Assembly (NCBI GenBank): GCA_937864265.1
Contig: CALMIR010000057.1
Coordinates: 1-38,339, forward strand
Length of the DNA stretch: 38,339 nucleotides
DNA from: an uncultured Saprospirales bacterium
GTDB lineage: Bacteria; Bacteroidota; Bacteroidia; Chitinophagales; Saprospiraceae
Direction: 5' to 3'
The stretch's first letter is position 1; each line of letters starts with the position of its first letter. The position numbers and the translations under genes were made by a program. The notes below the pieces were generated by a model. The model did not search any database, was not told the origin of the DNA, and worked only from the letters and a program-made list of their open reading frames with translations. Shown here piece by piece: positions 24,892 through 33,693 of the stretch.

Positions 24892-27806
24892 CCGATACCA
24901 GCACCATATCCAATGTACGACCTGCTGACATCAGCATGGATTATGAACGCCTGCGGGAGGAAGGCATCCAGCATCTGGAAGCATTGGCAACAGAAATCTG
25001 GACAGATTTCAACGCACACGACCCCGGCATTACCATACTAGAAGTACTTTGCTATGCCATTACTGACTTGGCTTATCGGGCCAACCTGCCACTAGAAGAC
25101 CTTTTTGCAGCAGGTGGCGGCAATGCTGAACCCGCTTTTTTCCCAGTGCAGGACGTACTGCCCAATAAGCCTGTTACTGCCAACGACTACCGCAAGCTGT
25201 TGATCGACATTGACGGGGTGAAAAATGCCTGGGTATATAAATACTATACCAACGATAACCTCATCAGTACGGATGTCGTACTCAATGGCCTTTACGATTT
25301 TCTGATCGAACTGGAGGAGGGCATCCCGGCTGAAGGCAAGCAAGCCAATAAGTTAATCGAAAAGGTAAAGCAGCACTACCATGCCAACCGGAATTTGGCC
25401 GAAGACCTCGCTCGCGTGCGTGTGGTGCGCGATTGCCCGATATGCCTTTGTCTCGACCTGGAACTGGCCTTGGACACCAACGAGGAGGAAGTGATGGCCA
25501 ATGTGATTTTCCGCATCCAGGAACACCTCTCGCCGCGCCCTCGTTTTTACTCTTTTCAGGAAATGCGGGAAAAAGGCTATGCCTGTGAAGCCATTTTCAA
25601 TGGACCGCTGCTCCTAAACGGCTTCCTACCCGATTCAGAGCTGGATCAAACCCCTTTGAGAAGGCAGATTTACAAATCGGATATACTCGGCATCATCATG
25701 GAAACGCCGGGCGTATTGGCCGTAAAAAGCTTCCTTTGGCGCAAAGCATCGGATCTGGATAGCGAAGGAAAACCCATTTTCAAAGACAGTTGGTGCTTAG
25801 ATGTGCATACCTGCGGCCTAATGGAACAAGAAGACCCTTGCGAAATCATCTATCAAGCCTGGCTGGATGTGTGTTGTACCCGCATGCAAGTCACTAAGGG
25901 CTTGCTCAAAAGAAAATTGACCGACGACGACATCAAGGATGAAATAGCGCTGCTGGAACTATTGCGCGATATGCCCATTGACCGCAACCTACATCAGCCT
26001 CCTCGCGGGCAGTACCGCGCCGATCTGGCAGATTACCAAAGCATCCAGTACGAATTTCCAGACAATTACGTCCTAGGCGACAACGGCGTGAACCCCAATG
26101 CCCCTGCCCTGCGCCGGGCACAACAAAAGCAATTACAAGCGTTCCTTTTGTTTTTTGACCAGATATTGGCGGCCTATTTGCAGCAATTGGCTCAGGTGCG
26201 CAACCTCTTATCGGTTCAACAAGACCCGGAGGCAGCTACTTATTTTTACAACGCGCTGCACGATGTATCGGGCATGCCTGAACTGGTCGCCGACTTTGCG
26301 GTGTATGCCCTTTCGCAGGAAAATATAGACAACCTTCAAGTGTATCCCGACTTGCCAGTATCGGTTGTAGATCAACTGAATAACTTGCCGTCCGATTTTC
26401 CAGCTACTTTTTACAGCAATAGTCAATTTAAAGCAGCCATGCGGGCTTATTTGGGCAGCAGTTGGGATGTACACGGCGCAACCTTAAAATCCGCCTTTCG
26501 GGAGCCGAGCGATGCTGATGCCTGGCAAAATTATTGCGATGCCGGGACGGGGGCTTATTTTGAAGGCCTGCAAAACCTGACTGAAACCGATACCCTGCGG
26601 CAGTTGCGCCGCAACCAGATCATGGATCACCTGCTGGCTCGCTTTGGTGAACAATTTACGGCTTACAGCCTGCAACTCTTCCAAACCCGCATTGACCGGG
26701 AAAACGATCCCTCTACCCAGGATTTCGACACTTATTTGCAATGCAAAGCAGCGTACTTACGTGAAATTCCCACCCTGGCCGCCGAGCGGGGCAAAGCATT
26801 CAACTACCGCGCCAAAAATAAAAGCACGGGCGAACCGGATGTTTGGAATAGCAACAATGTGGCTGGATTGAAAAAGCGGGTGAGCCGACTCCTGTGTATC
26901 GAAGATTACAGCGCCCGATCCTTGCTTTGCGACCCAGGATACGATATTCGCATAAAAAAAGGCGAATCATCCAGTGGGTTTCCTACTTATCAGTTGCAAC
27001 TGATTAAGCGAGAAGGGCAGCAGGTTTTGCTGGAAAGCAAGGTGTATTCCAGTCGCCATAAGAGCAAAGTAATTGAAATACAAGAACAATTGCGCAAGCA
27101 CCTGGATCAAACCGACTTGTATAAGGTGGTGCCAGATGGTAGCAAAGCCAGGGTGGTGTATCAGCTCGACTATACGAATGACGCAGGTGAGGCTGTACAA
27201 GTGACTTTGGAAAGTCCGGCGCTTAGCTCCATGCAACAAGCCAACGACCTACTGCTGAGGATACAGGAATTGGTCGGCGATGAAAGCTGCGAACGCGAAG
27301 GCTTCCACTTGCTGGAACACATCCTCCTGCGTCCCAATGATGCCGACGATGCCATCATTGAGCTGAAAGCAGGCACTTGCGCCGCAGATTTGACAGACCA
27401 ATATTCTTTTATCGTTTCCGTGATTTTGCCCGACTGGCCGCAGCGCTTCCGGGATGCCAACTTCCGCCTATATGTCGAACAATTGTTCCGACGGGAAGCT
27501 CCGGCTCATATCCTCCTGCGCTTTTGCTGGATCGACCGCGACGAAATGCAGGAATTTGAACGGCCTTACCAGCGCTGGCGGGAGGAATTGGCCCGTTGCA
27601 CAACCGATGAATGCCAGGTCAATATATGGGCCAACCAACTCATTGCCTGGCTCAACAACGCAGATTGCACCTGCATGCCCCCGCTCCTTGAGGACGAGCC
27701 TTATTGCAAACCCCGAGCAGGCAGGATAGAACCAGATGCCTATCCAAAAACTGAAACCAATCCTTTGACCCAAAGCGGACGCAATACGCGACGCTCTAAA
27801 TCATAA
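24888..27806 (+). CDS. eCIS baseplate protein (Pvc12/Afp12-like)
   Basis: This 972-aa protein has the conserved N-terminal segment DFNAHDPGITILEVLCYAITDLAYRANLPLEDL (about residues 44-76), typical of the second large wedge protein of eCIS baseplates. It continues with DYRKLLIDIDGVKNAWV, a GYACEAIFNGPLLLNGF segment and a Cys-containing C-terminal part (REGFHLLEHILLRP..., YSFIVSVILPDWPQRF, FRREAPAHILLRFCWI). It starts within the stop codon of the giant wedge gene (ATGA), so the two are made in a coupled way, as expected for partners in one wedge. No catalytic motif is visible. Confidence 0.9.
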   Translation: MTDTSTISNVRPADISMDYERLREEGIQHLEALATEIWTDFNAHDPGITILEVLCYAITDLAYRANLPLEDLFAAGGGNAEPAFFPVQDVLPNKPVTANDYRKLLIDIDGVKNAWVYKYYTNDNLISTDVVLNGLYDFLIELEEGIPAEGKQANKLIEKVKQHYHANRNLAEDLARVRVVRDCPICLCLDLELALDTNEEEVMANVIFRIQEHLSPRPRFYSFQEMREKGYACEAIFNGPLLLNGFLPDSELDQTPLRRQIYKSDILGIIMETPGVLAVKSFLWRKASDLDSEGKPIFKDSWCLDVHTCGLMEQEDPCEIIYQAWLDVCCTRMQVTKGLLKRKLTDDDIKDEIALLELLRDMPIDRNLHQPPRGQYRADLADYQSIQYEFPDNYVLGDNGVNPNAPALRRAQQKQLQAFLLFFDQILAAYLQQLAQVRNLLSVQQDPEAATYFYNALHDVSGMPELVADFAVYALSQENIDNLQVYPDLPVSVVDQLNNLPSDFPATFYSNSQFKAAMRAYLGSSWDVHGATLKSAFREPSDADAWQNYCDAGTGAYFEGLQNLTETDTLRQLRRNQIMDHLLARFGEQFTAYSLQLFQTRIDRENDPSTQDFDTYLQCKAAYLREIPTLAAERGKAFNYRAKNKSTGEPDVWNSNNVAGLKKRVSRLLCIEDYSARSLLCDPGYDIRIKKGESSSGFPTYQLQLIKREGQQVLLESKVYSSRHKSKVIEIQEQLRKHLDQTDLYKVVPDGSKARVVYQLDYTNDAGEAVQVTLESPALSSMQQANDLLLRIQELVGDESCEREGFHLLEHILLRPNDADDAIIELKAGTCAADLTDQYSFIVSVILPDWPQRFRDANFRLYVEQLFRREAPAHILLRFCWIDRDEMQEFERPYQRWREELARCTTDECQVNIWANQLIAWLNNADCTCMPPLLEDEPYCKPRAGRIEPDAYPKTETNPLTQSGRNTRRSKS

Positions 27807-27815
27807 TTGAATCCT

Positions 27816-30800
27816 ATGATCCACGATCCGAACTATCCCATCAATCAAATACCGCTGCACCTCCAGGCGGCGCATTGGACACGTCATCTCCTGCTAGGGC
27901 GCGGCATCGTTTGTGGCTTGAACATCCAGGTGCAGGAAGACTGTACCTTTCAGGTATGCGGCGGTGTTGGTGTCACATCCGACGGCACTTTGGTAACGAC
28001 GGATAGGAAGCACTACCGCTTCACCCATTATCGCCCATTTTCGCCTCCTGCATACCCTTTGTTCCAGCGGGATGGCGGCGATTTTTACCCTGTTTGGGAA
28101 GTTTTGGAAGGGCGGCCTTACGGCCAAAACCGCGATGTATTGCCATTGACCCCACAAAATGAAGAGGAAGAAAAGAATTTGTTTTTAAGGGATAAAGTAT
28201 TGGTGTTGTTTCTGGATGAACCGCCAGCAGATGATCCCCTTATTCCGCGACCACCAAAAACACCAGAAGAGCTAGGCCCCATTAATCCGCCATTGGAACA
28301 ATCTAAATGGAACGAACCTGCTGCCGTTTACCAACCGACGGAAGTGGAAGAGCCTGCGCCCGTTTATGAACCCCAACCGGCCACAGAAACTACCAGCTCC
28401 GAAATACCTTACCAGTTGCGCTGGCTGCTGATGCGCCAAGCCGATGTGATCGAACACCTGGGCTTAACCGATCGCGTTTTGCGCATCGTCGGCAAACGAC
28501 ACAGCGATGAGGATTATACCTACAGCGAAGCCTTTAGCGACCTCGATGATCAGGTATATGAGGTGGATATTTATCAGGCGGCAGACACGCGGCTCGACTT
28601 GTCCGAAATCCCCTTGCGGCGTTTTGGCTGGGGTTGCCTCGATCCTTTTGACTGCGAGCCGGAAGAATTGGATGCTTCGGAATTTCCACACATCCAAACC
28701 CTCGACGATATTTACAATCAATATGTTTGTATCGTAGATGCGGCGACTAAAGCCCTCGACAAAGAAGCCAAAAAGTTGCAGCAATGGTTGATTGATCATT
28801 TTTATTGTTTTGCGGAAGCAGACTGGGAAGATTGCCTGGCCATGCTTTGCCAAAAATGGGAAGCCTTTAAAGCCCTCAACAAATTGTCCGACACCAGCCG
28901 CCACCGGAAGGAAAACGCCCAATACTTTTACGATTGGTGCCGCGACCTGCTGGCCGCTTATCACGAATTGCGCCGGGAGGTACTGGATTGGCAAGCCGAA
29001 TGTTGTCCGGATGTCCAGAACCATACACGCCACTTGCTGCTCGGTATCGTCATGCGCGCCAACGAAGCCTATTTTCCGGCAGCCCTTCGACACCACTACT
29101 TGCAGCCGCCCGTTTACAACGATATGGCAGCGCGGGCAGAACGCATTCGCCTGTACCATCGCCGCTTTTTGATGCTCATCAAAGGTTTTTACCTGCCCTA
29201 TTCTATTCCAGACGATACGATCAATCCTTATTGTGGGTGCGAAGAGGCCGGCGAAGAAGATGAGCTGCCCACCATGAACGTGGTAAAAGTGACCCCGGGC
29301 AGGTACTACGACCAATCACTCGGGCTACAAAGCATCCCTTATTACTACCCGCTCACGGAAAGCCGATTTTCTGTTCATCGCTTTTGGGAAGTTTTTCGCT
29401 CCAGAAGCCTGCGCATCGACCACCACCGCTCGTACCATGCGCGCATGGAAGACGGCAGTTATTCCTTATTGCCCAGAACAACGCACCCTTTGCGCTACAA
29501 TATTGATGTGGATGAATTTTTCCGCGTAGAAGGGCATATTGGCTTAACGAAAACGGAGGTGGAGCCTGTTTTGGAAAAATGGCGGCGCAAATACAACCTC
29601 AGTTTTGATGTCCTTTACCGACAAATCAACGACTTGACCGAGGAAAACGTCACTTTAGATAGCGAGACATTTCATACCTTTCTGGAGGAACTCCAGGGTG
29701 CAGAGCACTTGGCGGGTGTGTTGAGAGGCGGTACTTTTATCCTCGTATATGACGGCAACGATAAAGTCGTGGCCGACTTCAGTCTCCCATACCGCTGTTG
29801 CGGCGTAAAGGACGAAACACCGCCGCCACCGCCGCCTATTGAACGGGATGTAGCCGGACAAGTGATCGATTGTAATAAAATGCCAATACCTGGTATTGAA
29901 GTGATGCTGGGAGAAGTAAGCGCTATAACAGACTTGGAGGGTATATTCAAAGCCACGTTTAGCCCCGGCGATTATCTGTTGAGCATCAACCATCCGGATT
30001 ACCTGCCCAATCCGTATGAGCAGACTTTTGTGGTTACTTCCGAAGAAGTATCCTTTGATCTGGGTATCATTGTTTTAACGCCTCTACTTGTGACGGTCAA
30101 TGGCCGCATTCGGCGGGGGGATAATGCGATGGAAGGTGTGCCAGTATTTATTAACCTGCCGGATGGCACGCAAATTTCTGACATTACCGATGTAAAAGGG
30201 GAATTTACACTCCCTGGCGTTCCCCGAACGGTGAATTCCCTGACTTATTTCCTTAATGATGCCAGATTTGACTTTCCCATCAGCCTTGCTGAAGCATGCG
30301 ATGCGATTTACGTGGACATCAATATCAGCGACAGTTTTGCTAACCCGGTTGTCGTCAACGTGGATACCCTTGGTTTGCTCAGCGATGCTTATTTAGGCTC
30401 CTTGGACATTTCCTCCGGCTCATCAGATGCCCTCCAATTGGCCGATTTTTATAAAGGTCGCTTTGAAGGATACGCCGAAGCGTACAACGACAGCATCAAA
30501 AGGCCAGGCATCGGGCCGAGGAGCAATATCGCACTTGTTGGCGAGCAATACAACAAATTGCTAAACGATACTACGCTAAATACCACCCAATTGCACAATG
30601 CTTATAAAGCGGCCAACAAAGCCCTGGACGAGGAATTGCTACAAGCCAATGAATCGGACAAGCAGCAATTGACCGCTTTGGGCGAAAGCCTGAGTGCCCT
30701 TTACCTGGATCGGGTAGCCATCAGCCAGCCCGACAAAGTAACCACGGGTACCACTAATGCCTTGACCGATGCGGGTAAAATAGGCAATGGTGCGCTTGAC

Positions 30801-30890
30801 ATCAACCGCATCACCACGAACTGGAGTCGGGATATGAACGATAAAGTGCGCAAAACCATCAGCGACAGCATCAAGAATTTTAGAATTTGA
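27816..30890 (+). CDS. Large eCIS-associated protein with two beta-sandwich repeats, possible fibre/adhesin or baseplate periphery
   Basis: I start this at the ATG at 27816 (1024 aa); a TTG at 27807 would add three residues. The N-terminus (PLHLQAAHWTRHLLLGRGIVCGLNIQVQEDCTFQVCGGVGVTSDGTLVT) resembles the opening domain of phage tail/fibre-like proteins. Residues about 110-200 include a Pro/Glu-rich linker. Near 671-800 are two carboxypeptidase-regulatory-like repeats (GQVIDCNKMPIPGIEVMLG..., GRIRRGDNAMEGVPVFINL...). The C-terminus is helical and charged. It lies between the wedge and tape-measure genes. I cannot name a function; a peripheral binding role is inferred from the repeats. Confidence 0.75.
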   Translation: MIHDPNYPINQIPLHLQAAHWTRHLLLGRGIVCGLNIQVQEDCTFQVCGGVGVTSDGTLVTTDRKHYRFTHYRPFSPPAYPLFQRDGGDFYPVWEVLEGRPYGQNRDVLPLTPQNEEEEKNLFLRDKVLVLFLDEPPADDPLIPRPPKTPEELGPINPPLEQSKWNEPAAVYQPTEVEEPAPVYEPQPATETTSSEIPYQLRWLLMRQADVIEHLGLTDRVLRIVGKRHSDEDYTYSEAFSDLDDQVYEVDIYQAADTRLDLSEIPLRRFGWGCLDPFDCEPEELDASEFPHIQTLDDIYNQYVCIVDAATKALDKEAKKLQQWLIDHFYCFAEADWEDCLAMLCQKWEAFKALNKLSDTSRHRKENAQYFYDWCRDLLAAYHELRREVLDWQAECCPDVQNHTRHLLLGIVMRANEAYFPAALRHHYLQPPVYNDMAARAERIRLYHRRFLMLIKGFYLPYSIPDDTINPYCGCEEAGEEDELPTMNVVKVTPGRYYDQSLGLQSIPYYYPLTESRFSVHRFWEVFRSRSLRIDHHRSYHARMEDGSYSLLPRTTHPLRYNIDVDEFFRVEGHIGLTKTEVEPVLEKWRRKYNLSFDVLYRQINDLTEENVTLDSETFHTFLEELQGAEHLAGVLRGGTFILVYDGNDKVVADFSLPYRCCGVKDETPPPPPPIERDVAGQVIDCNKMPIPGIEVMLGEVSAITDLEGIFKATFSPGDYLLSINHPDYLPNPYEQTFVVTSEEVSFDLGIIVLTPLLVTVNGRIRRGDNAMEGVPVFINLPDGTQISDITDVKGEFTLPGVPRTVNSLTYFLNDARFDFPISLAEACDAIYVDINISDSFANPVVVNVDTLGLLSDAYLGSLDISSGSSDALQLADFYKGRFEGYAEAYNDSIKRPGIGPRSNIALVGEQYNKLLNDTTLNTTQLHNAYKAANKALDEELLQANESDKQQLTALGESLSALYLDRVAISQPDKVTTGTTNALTDAGKIGNGALDINRITTNWSRDMNDKVRKTISDSIKNFRI

Positions 30891-32338
30891 ATACCGAACA
30901 ACGGCATATCATCCATCGGCAGGTCATTGATTTGAAGCTGCATTCCCGGTCGGAGGCATTTCGCATCCAATCGCAGGTCAGTGAATTGTTTCAGGGCGCG
31001 GTTGTAGAAAAATTGGCAGCTCATTTTGACCAATTGGGGCTGGGCCATGCCGTACTGCGCATCCCAAAAATGGAAATTGACCTGGGAAAAATAGCCATTG
31101 AGTCTCTGGAACGCGATTTTGCCGCCCAATGTGCTTACGCCATTGAACAAGAAGTGGCACGCATACTGGGACAATTGAATTTCCAATCCGACACCGAAGG
31201 CGCAAGCAGCGCAGCAACCAAACATCAGGATGCCCTGCTTTCCACCTCGCAAAGCCGCCTGGAAGCACTGGAATGTTTTTTAAAAAAAGGTTATCTGCCA
31301 GTCCTTTGGAAGGAAAAAACCTGGCCGCAATTAGAAGCCCTTTGGCTGGAAATGCTTCGGGAACAACCCGAACCCATCATCCATCGTATTCGCCAATGGG
31401 TGGCTGAAATGCCCGTTGTTTTGCAGCGGCTTCTCCGGCAGTTTAGCCCCGAATGGATACATGAATTATTGCAGGCCATGGTTTACCTGGATGGCAACCA
31501 TCCCTATCCTTCCGAAGCACCTGCATTTGGATCAGTTTTACACTCAGAAAGCCAAGTGCGTGCCTGGTGGCTTTTAGACGCTGTTTTATGGCGGATATTA
31601 CCCGAAAGTCTGCGCCGTTTAATGACAGCGTTGATGGATCGCGCCACACCGCCCACACCGCCGGATCTTTCTAAGTTTCAACAAGAGACAAGGAACCAAC
31701 TCCTGCTAAAAAAACTGATGATACACCCGGCAAAGGAATGGCCTTCCGTTTTGCAAAAACAGCTAGAGGAACTGCACAGCGGACAATTATTGGAAAAATC
31801 GGCGACTGATGAACAAGAACCCAGTCCAATCGAAGCACCGGATAAAATAGCCGTCGGTCATGCAGGTCTAGTCATCTTGCATCCCTTTTTACCTGCTTTG
31901 TTTGATGCCTTGAAATACCTGAATGGGAAAACCTGGCAAGACAAGTCGCTGCAAGAAAGGGCCATGCATGTACTGCTTTATTTGGCCTGTGGGGAAGAAA
32001 ACCGGAGTGAGCAGGAATTTTTAATGGCCAAACTGCTCTGCGCCTGGCCCCTCAACGAACCGCTGGATCGCTTCATCGCGCTTACGGAACAGGAAAAACA
32101 AGAAGCGGATGAATTACTGGGGGCTGTACTCCGTCATTGGTCGGCACTAAAAAGCACCTCTGCCGACCTACTGCGCAATGGCTTTTTGCAACGCAGCGGC
32201 CTGCTCACTTTCCGAGAAAAGGGCTGGCTTGTGCAATTGGAACACCAAGCGCAAGATGTGCTGCTGGATAAATTGCCCTGGGGGATTGGGATGATTCAAT
32301 TGCCGTGGATGAAGGGGCAGTTGGGGGTGGAATGGTGA
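30887..32338 (+). CDS. eCIS tape measure protein (CIS_TMP family, Pvc14-like)
   Basis: This 483-aa protein appears to start at a TTG (30887) that overlaps the previous stop in TTGA. No ATG before the conserved N-terminus fits. The opening RHIIHRQVIDLKLHSRSEAFRIQSQVSELFQ...LAAHFDQLG is the conserved start of the contractile-injection-system tape measure family. A later conserved core has GLVILHPFLPALFDALKYLNGKTWQDKSLQERAMHVLLYLACG (about 325-367) and a Leu-rich C-terminus. Family members set particle length; length would scale with its helical middle. It is the last structural gene before the cargo genes. Confidence 0.9.
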   Translation: MNTEQRHIIHRQVIDLKLHSRSEAFRIQSQVSELFQGAVVEKLAAHFDQLGLGHAVLRIPKMEIDLGKIAIESLERDFAAQCAYAIEQEVARILGQLNFQSDTEGASSAATKHQDALLSTSQSRLEALECFLKKGYLPVLWKEKTWPQLEALWLEMLREQPEPIIHRIRQWVAEMPVVLQRLLRQFSPEWIHELLQAMVYLDGNHPYPSEAPAFGSVLHSESQVRAWWLLDAVLWRILPESLRRLMTALMDRATPPTPPDLSKFQQETRNQLLLKKLMIHPAKEWPSVLQKQLEELHSGQLLEKSATDEQEPSPIEAPDKIAVGHAGLVILHPFLPALFDALKYLNGKTWQDKSLQERAMHVLLYLACGEENRSEQEFLMAKLLCAWPLNEPLDRFIALTEQEKQEADELLGAVLRHWSALKSTSADLLRNGFLQRSGLLTFREKGWLVQLEHQAQDVLLDKLPWGIGMIQLPWMKGQLGVEW

Positions 32339-32360
32339 ATAATTTATCGAGATTAAAACT

Positions 32361-33647
32361 ATGAGCGTTAAACAATACGGTTCGGCAAATTTTCGGTCAA
32401 AAAACGGCAATTCATTTTTTGCCAACCATCACCATTACCCCAATGGCACTAATGCACCTATTCAGAGAAAGGAAGAACAACAGCAGGCGGCGACTGCGAA
32501 GGAAGAAAAAAAAGAGGCCAAACGCGGAAATAGTTTCTGGAAAGATTTATTCACTCGCCCATTTAAAGCTATAGGACGGCTTTTTGGAAGTGAAAATTAC
32601 AGCAAAGAAGAATTAGATAGTTATTTGAACTACATCAAAACAGCCAAAAAGATTGAAGATCGGTACGATAGCGACAACAAAGCTCGTGCGGTGGTCAGCA
32701 GAAAGGATGAATTTGGTACCCTTTCTACCGATGTAAAAACACTTTTAATCCAAGAAATGATAAAAGGTGCCACCCTTGGGGCAGATGAAGGAGCCATTAT
32801 CAGCCTACTGCGTGATGCCAGCCTGGATGAAATGAAGGCTATCCTCAGCCAACTTGGCAGGGAAAAACTTTGGGGACAGTTCAGCGGGTACAACAGACGA
32901 GTCATCGAAGCCATTACACTCACTGAAGCAGATTTATCTGATCAAGCCATGCTGTCTAAGCTGAAGTCATTATCTTCTAAAGAACTAGAAGACTACAAGA
33001 CAAATGCACGGGTGCCAGCAGTCAGTACAATGGCCTGGAAGTTAATTCAGTTGAAAGGAATTACTACACCGTTAGATGTTGGTCAAGTTGACCGAATTGA
33101 TCAAAGCGGTACGGCCCATTTTAGTATTACTGGCTTCAATATTCAAGTGTTAAAAGACCAATCAACAGGAAAACAAGGAGAAGGAGCATATACAGAAGTT
33201 AAGGTAAATCCCGGGCAATTTGGACCAAATGTAACGATGGACGGGGTGACCAATACGGTCAAATCCTGGGTGGGGCCATCCGATCCGGTTGTAACGATCC
33301 AAACTTTTTATGATCTAGGAGCAAAACGGAGTGGGTCTTCAGGCTATGGCAGAGGCACCACCGAAGAAGATAAGCGCAAAGGCCATACAACGCTAGGATT
33401 TCACGAAGGCACGCACGGACTAGATGCCTTGCAGTATCTGAAAGATCATGCGCCGCCCACATTCTCAGGCCAATCGGGTATGAGTATGCCCGATTTTACA
33501 ACAGCCATTGAAGACTACAATAAAGCCATCGCCGCATACCAAGAGGCTTTATTACTCAATTCCATCAAAGCAACGGATTGCCCGGGTACGCCTATTTCTA
33601 GTGATCAATTGGAGAAAGTTGGTGCGCCCAGAAATACTTGCGAGTAG
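32361..33647 (+). CDS. Probable eCIS cargo: HEGTH zinc-metalloprotease-like protein
   Basis: This 428-aa protein has no signal peptide. Residues 1-36 carry FF (19-20) and APIQR (32-36), shared in form with the next three genes, then a very Lys/Glu/Gln-rich stretch. Residues about 85-190 are helical with an ADEGAIISLLRDASLDEMKAILSQ-like repeat resembling annexin-like helices of other eCIS-linked toxins. Residues 348-352 form an HEXXH zinc motif (HEGTH, then GLDAL). The C-terminus holds two Cys. It sits 22 bases after the tape measure gene. A zinc-peptidase effector loaded into the tube is inferred; the third zinc ligand and the substrate are unknown. Confidence 0.65.
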   Translation: MSVKQYGSANFRSKNGNSFFANHHHYPNGTNAPIQRKEEQQQAATAKEEKKEAKRGNSFWKDLFTRPFKAIGRLFGSENYSKEELDSYLNYIKTAKKIEDRYDSDNKARAVVSRKDEFGTLSTDVKTLLIQEMIKGATLGADEGAIISLLRDASLDEMKAILSQLGREKLWGQFSGYNRRVIEAITLTEADLSDQAMLSKLKSLSSKELEDYKTNARVPAVSTMAWKLIQLKGITTPLDVGQVDRIDQSGTAHFSITGFNIQVLKDQSTGKQGEGAYTEVKVNPGQFGPNVTMDGVTNTVKSWVGPSDPVVTIQTFYDLGAKRSGSSGYGRGTTEEDKRKGHTTLGFHEGTHGLDALQYLKDHAPPTFSGQSGMSMPDFTTAIEDYNKAIAAYQEALLLNSIKATDCPGTPISSDQLEKVGAPRNTCE

Positions 33648-33693
33648 CCGGCTTTACCGATCATTTTTTTTAAAAACTAGAAAAAGCAAGTCT

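Noticed and set aside
28464-29315. Minus-strand frame of 283 codons
   Set aside because: It lies wholly opposite the large eCIS-associated gene and has no recognisable domain.
11209-32338. Prophage or type VI secretion system
   Set aside because: No capsid, portal, terminase, integrase, lysis genes or Tss membrane-complex genes are present; DUF4255, DUF5908 and CIS tape measure genes mark an eCIS.
33508-33693. Upstream start for the DUF4157 gene
   Set aside because: It lies within the previous cargo gene, and the 62 extra residues are unlike the shared cargo N-terminus.
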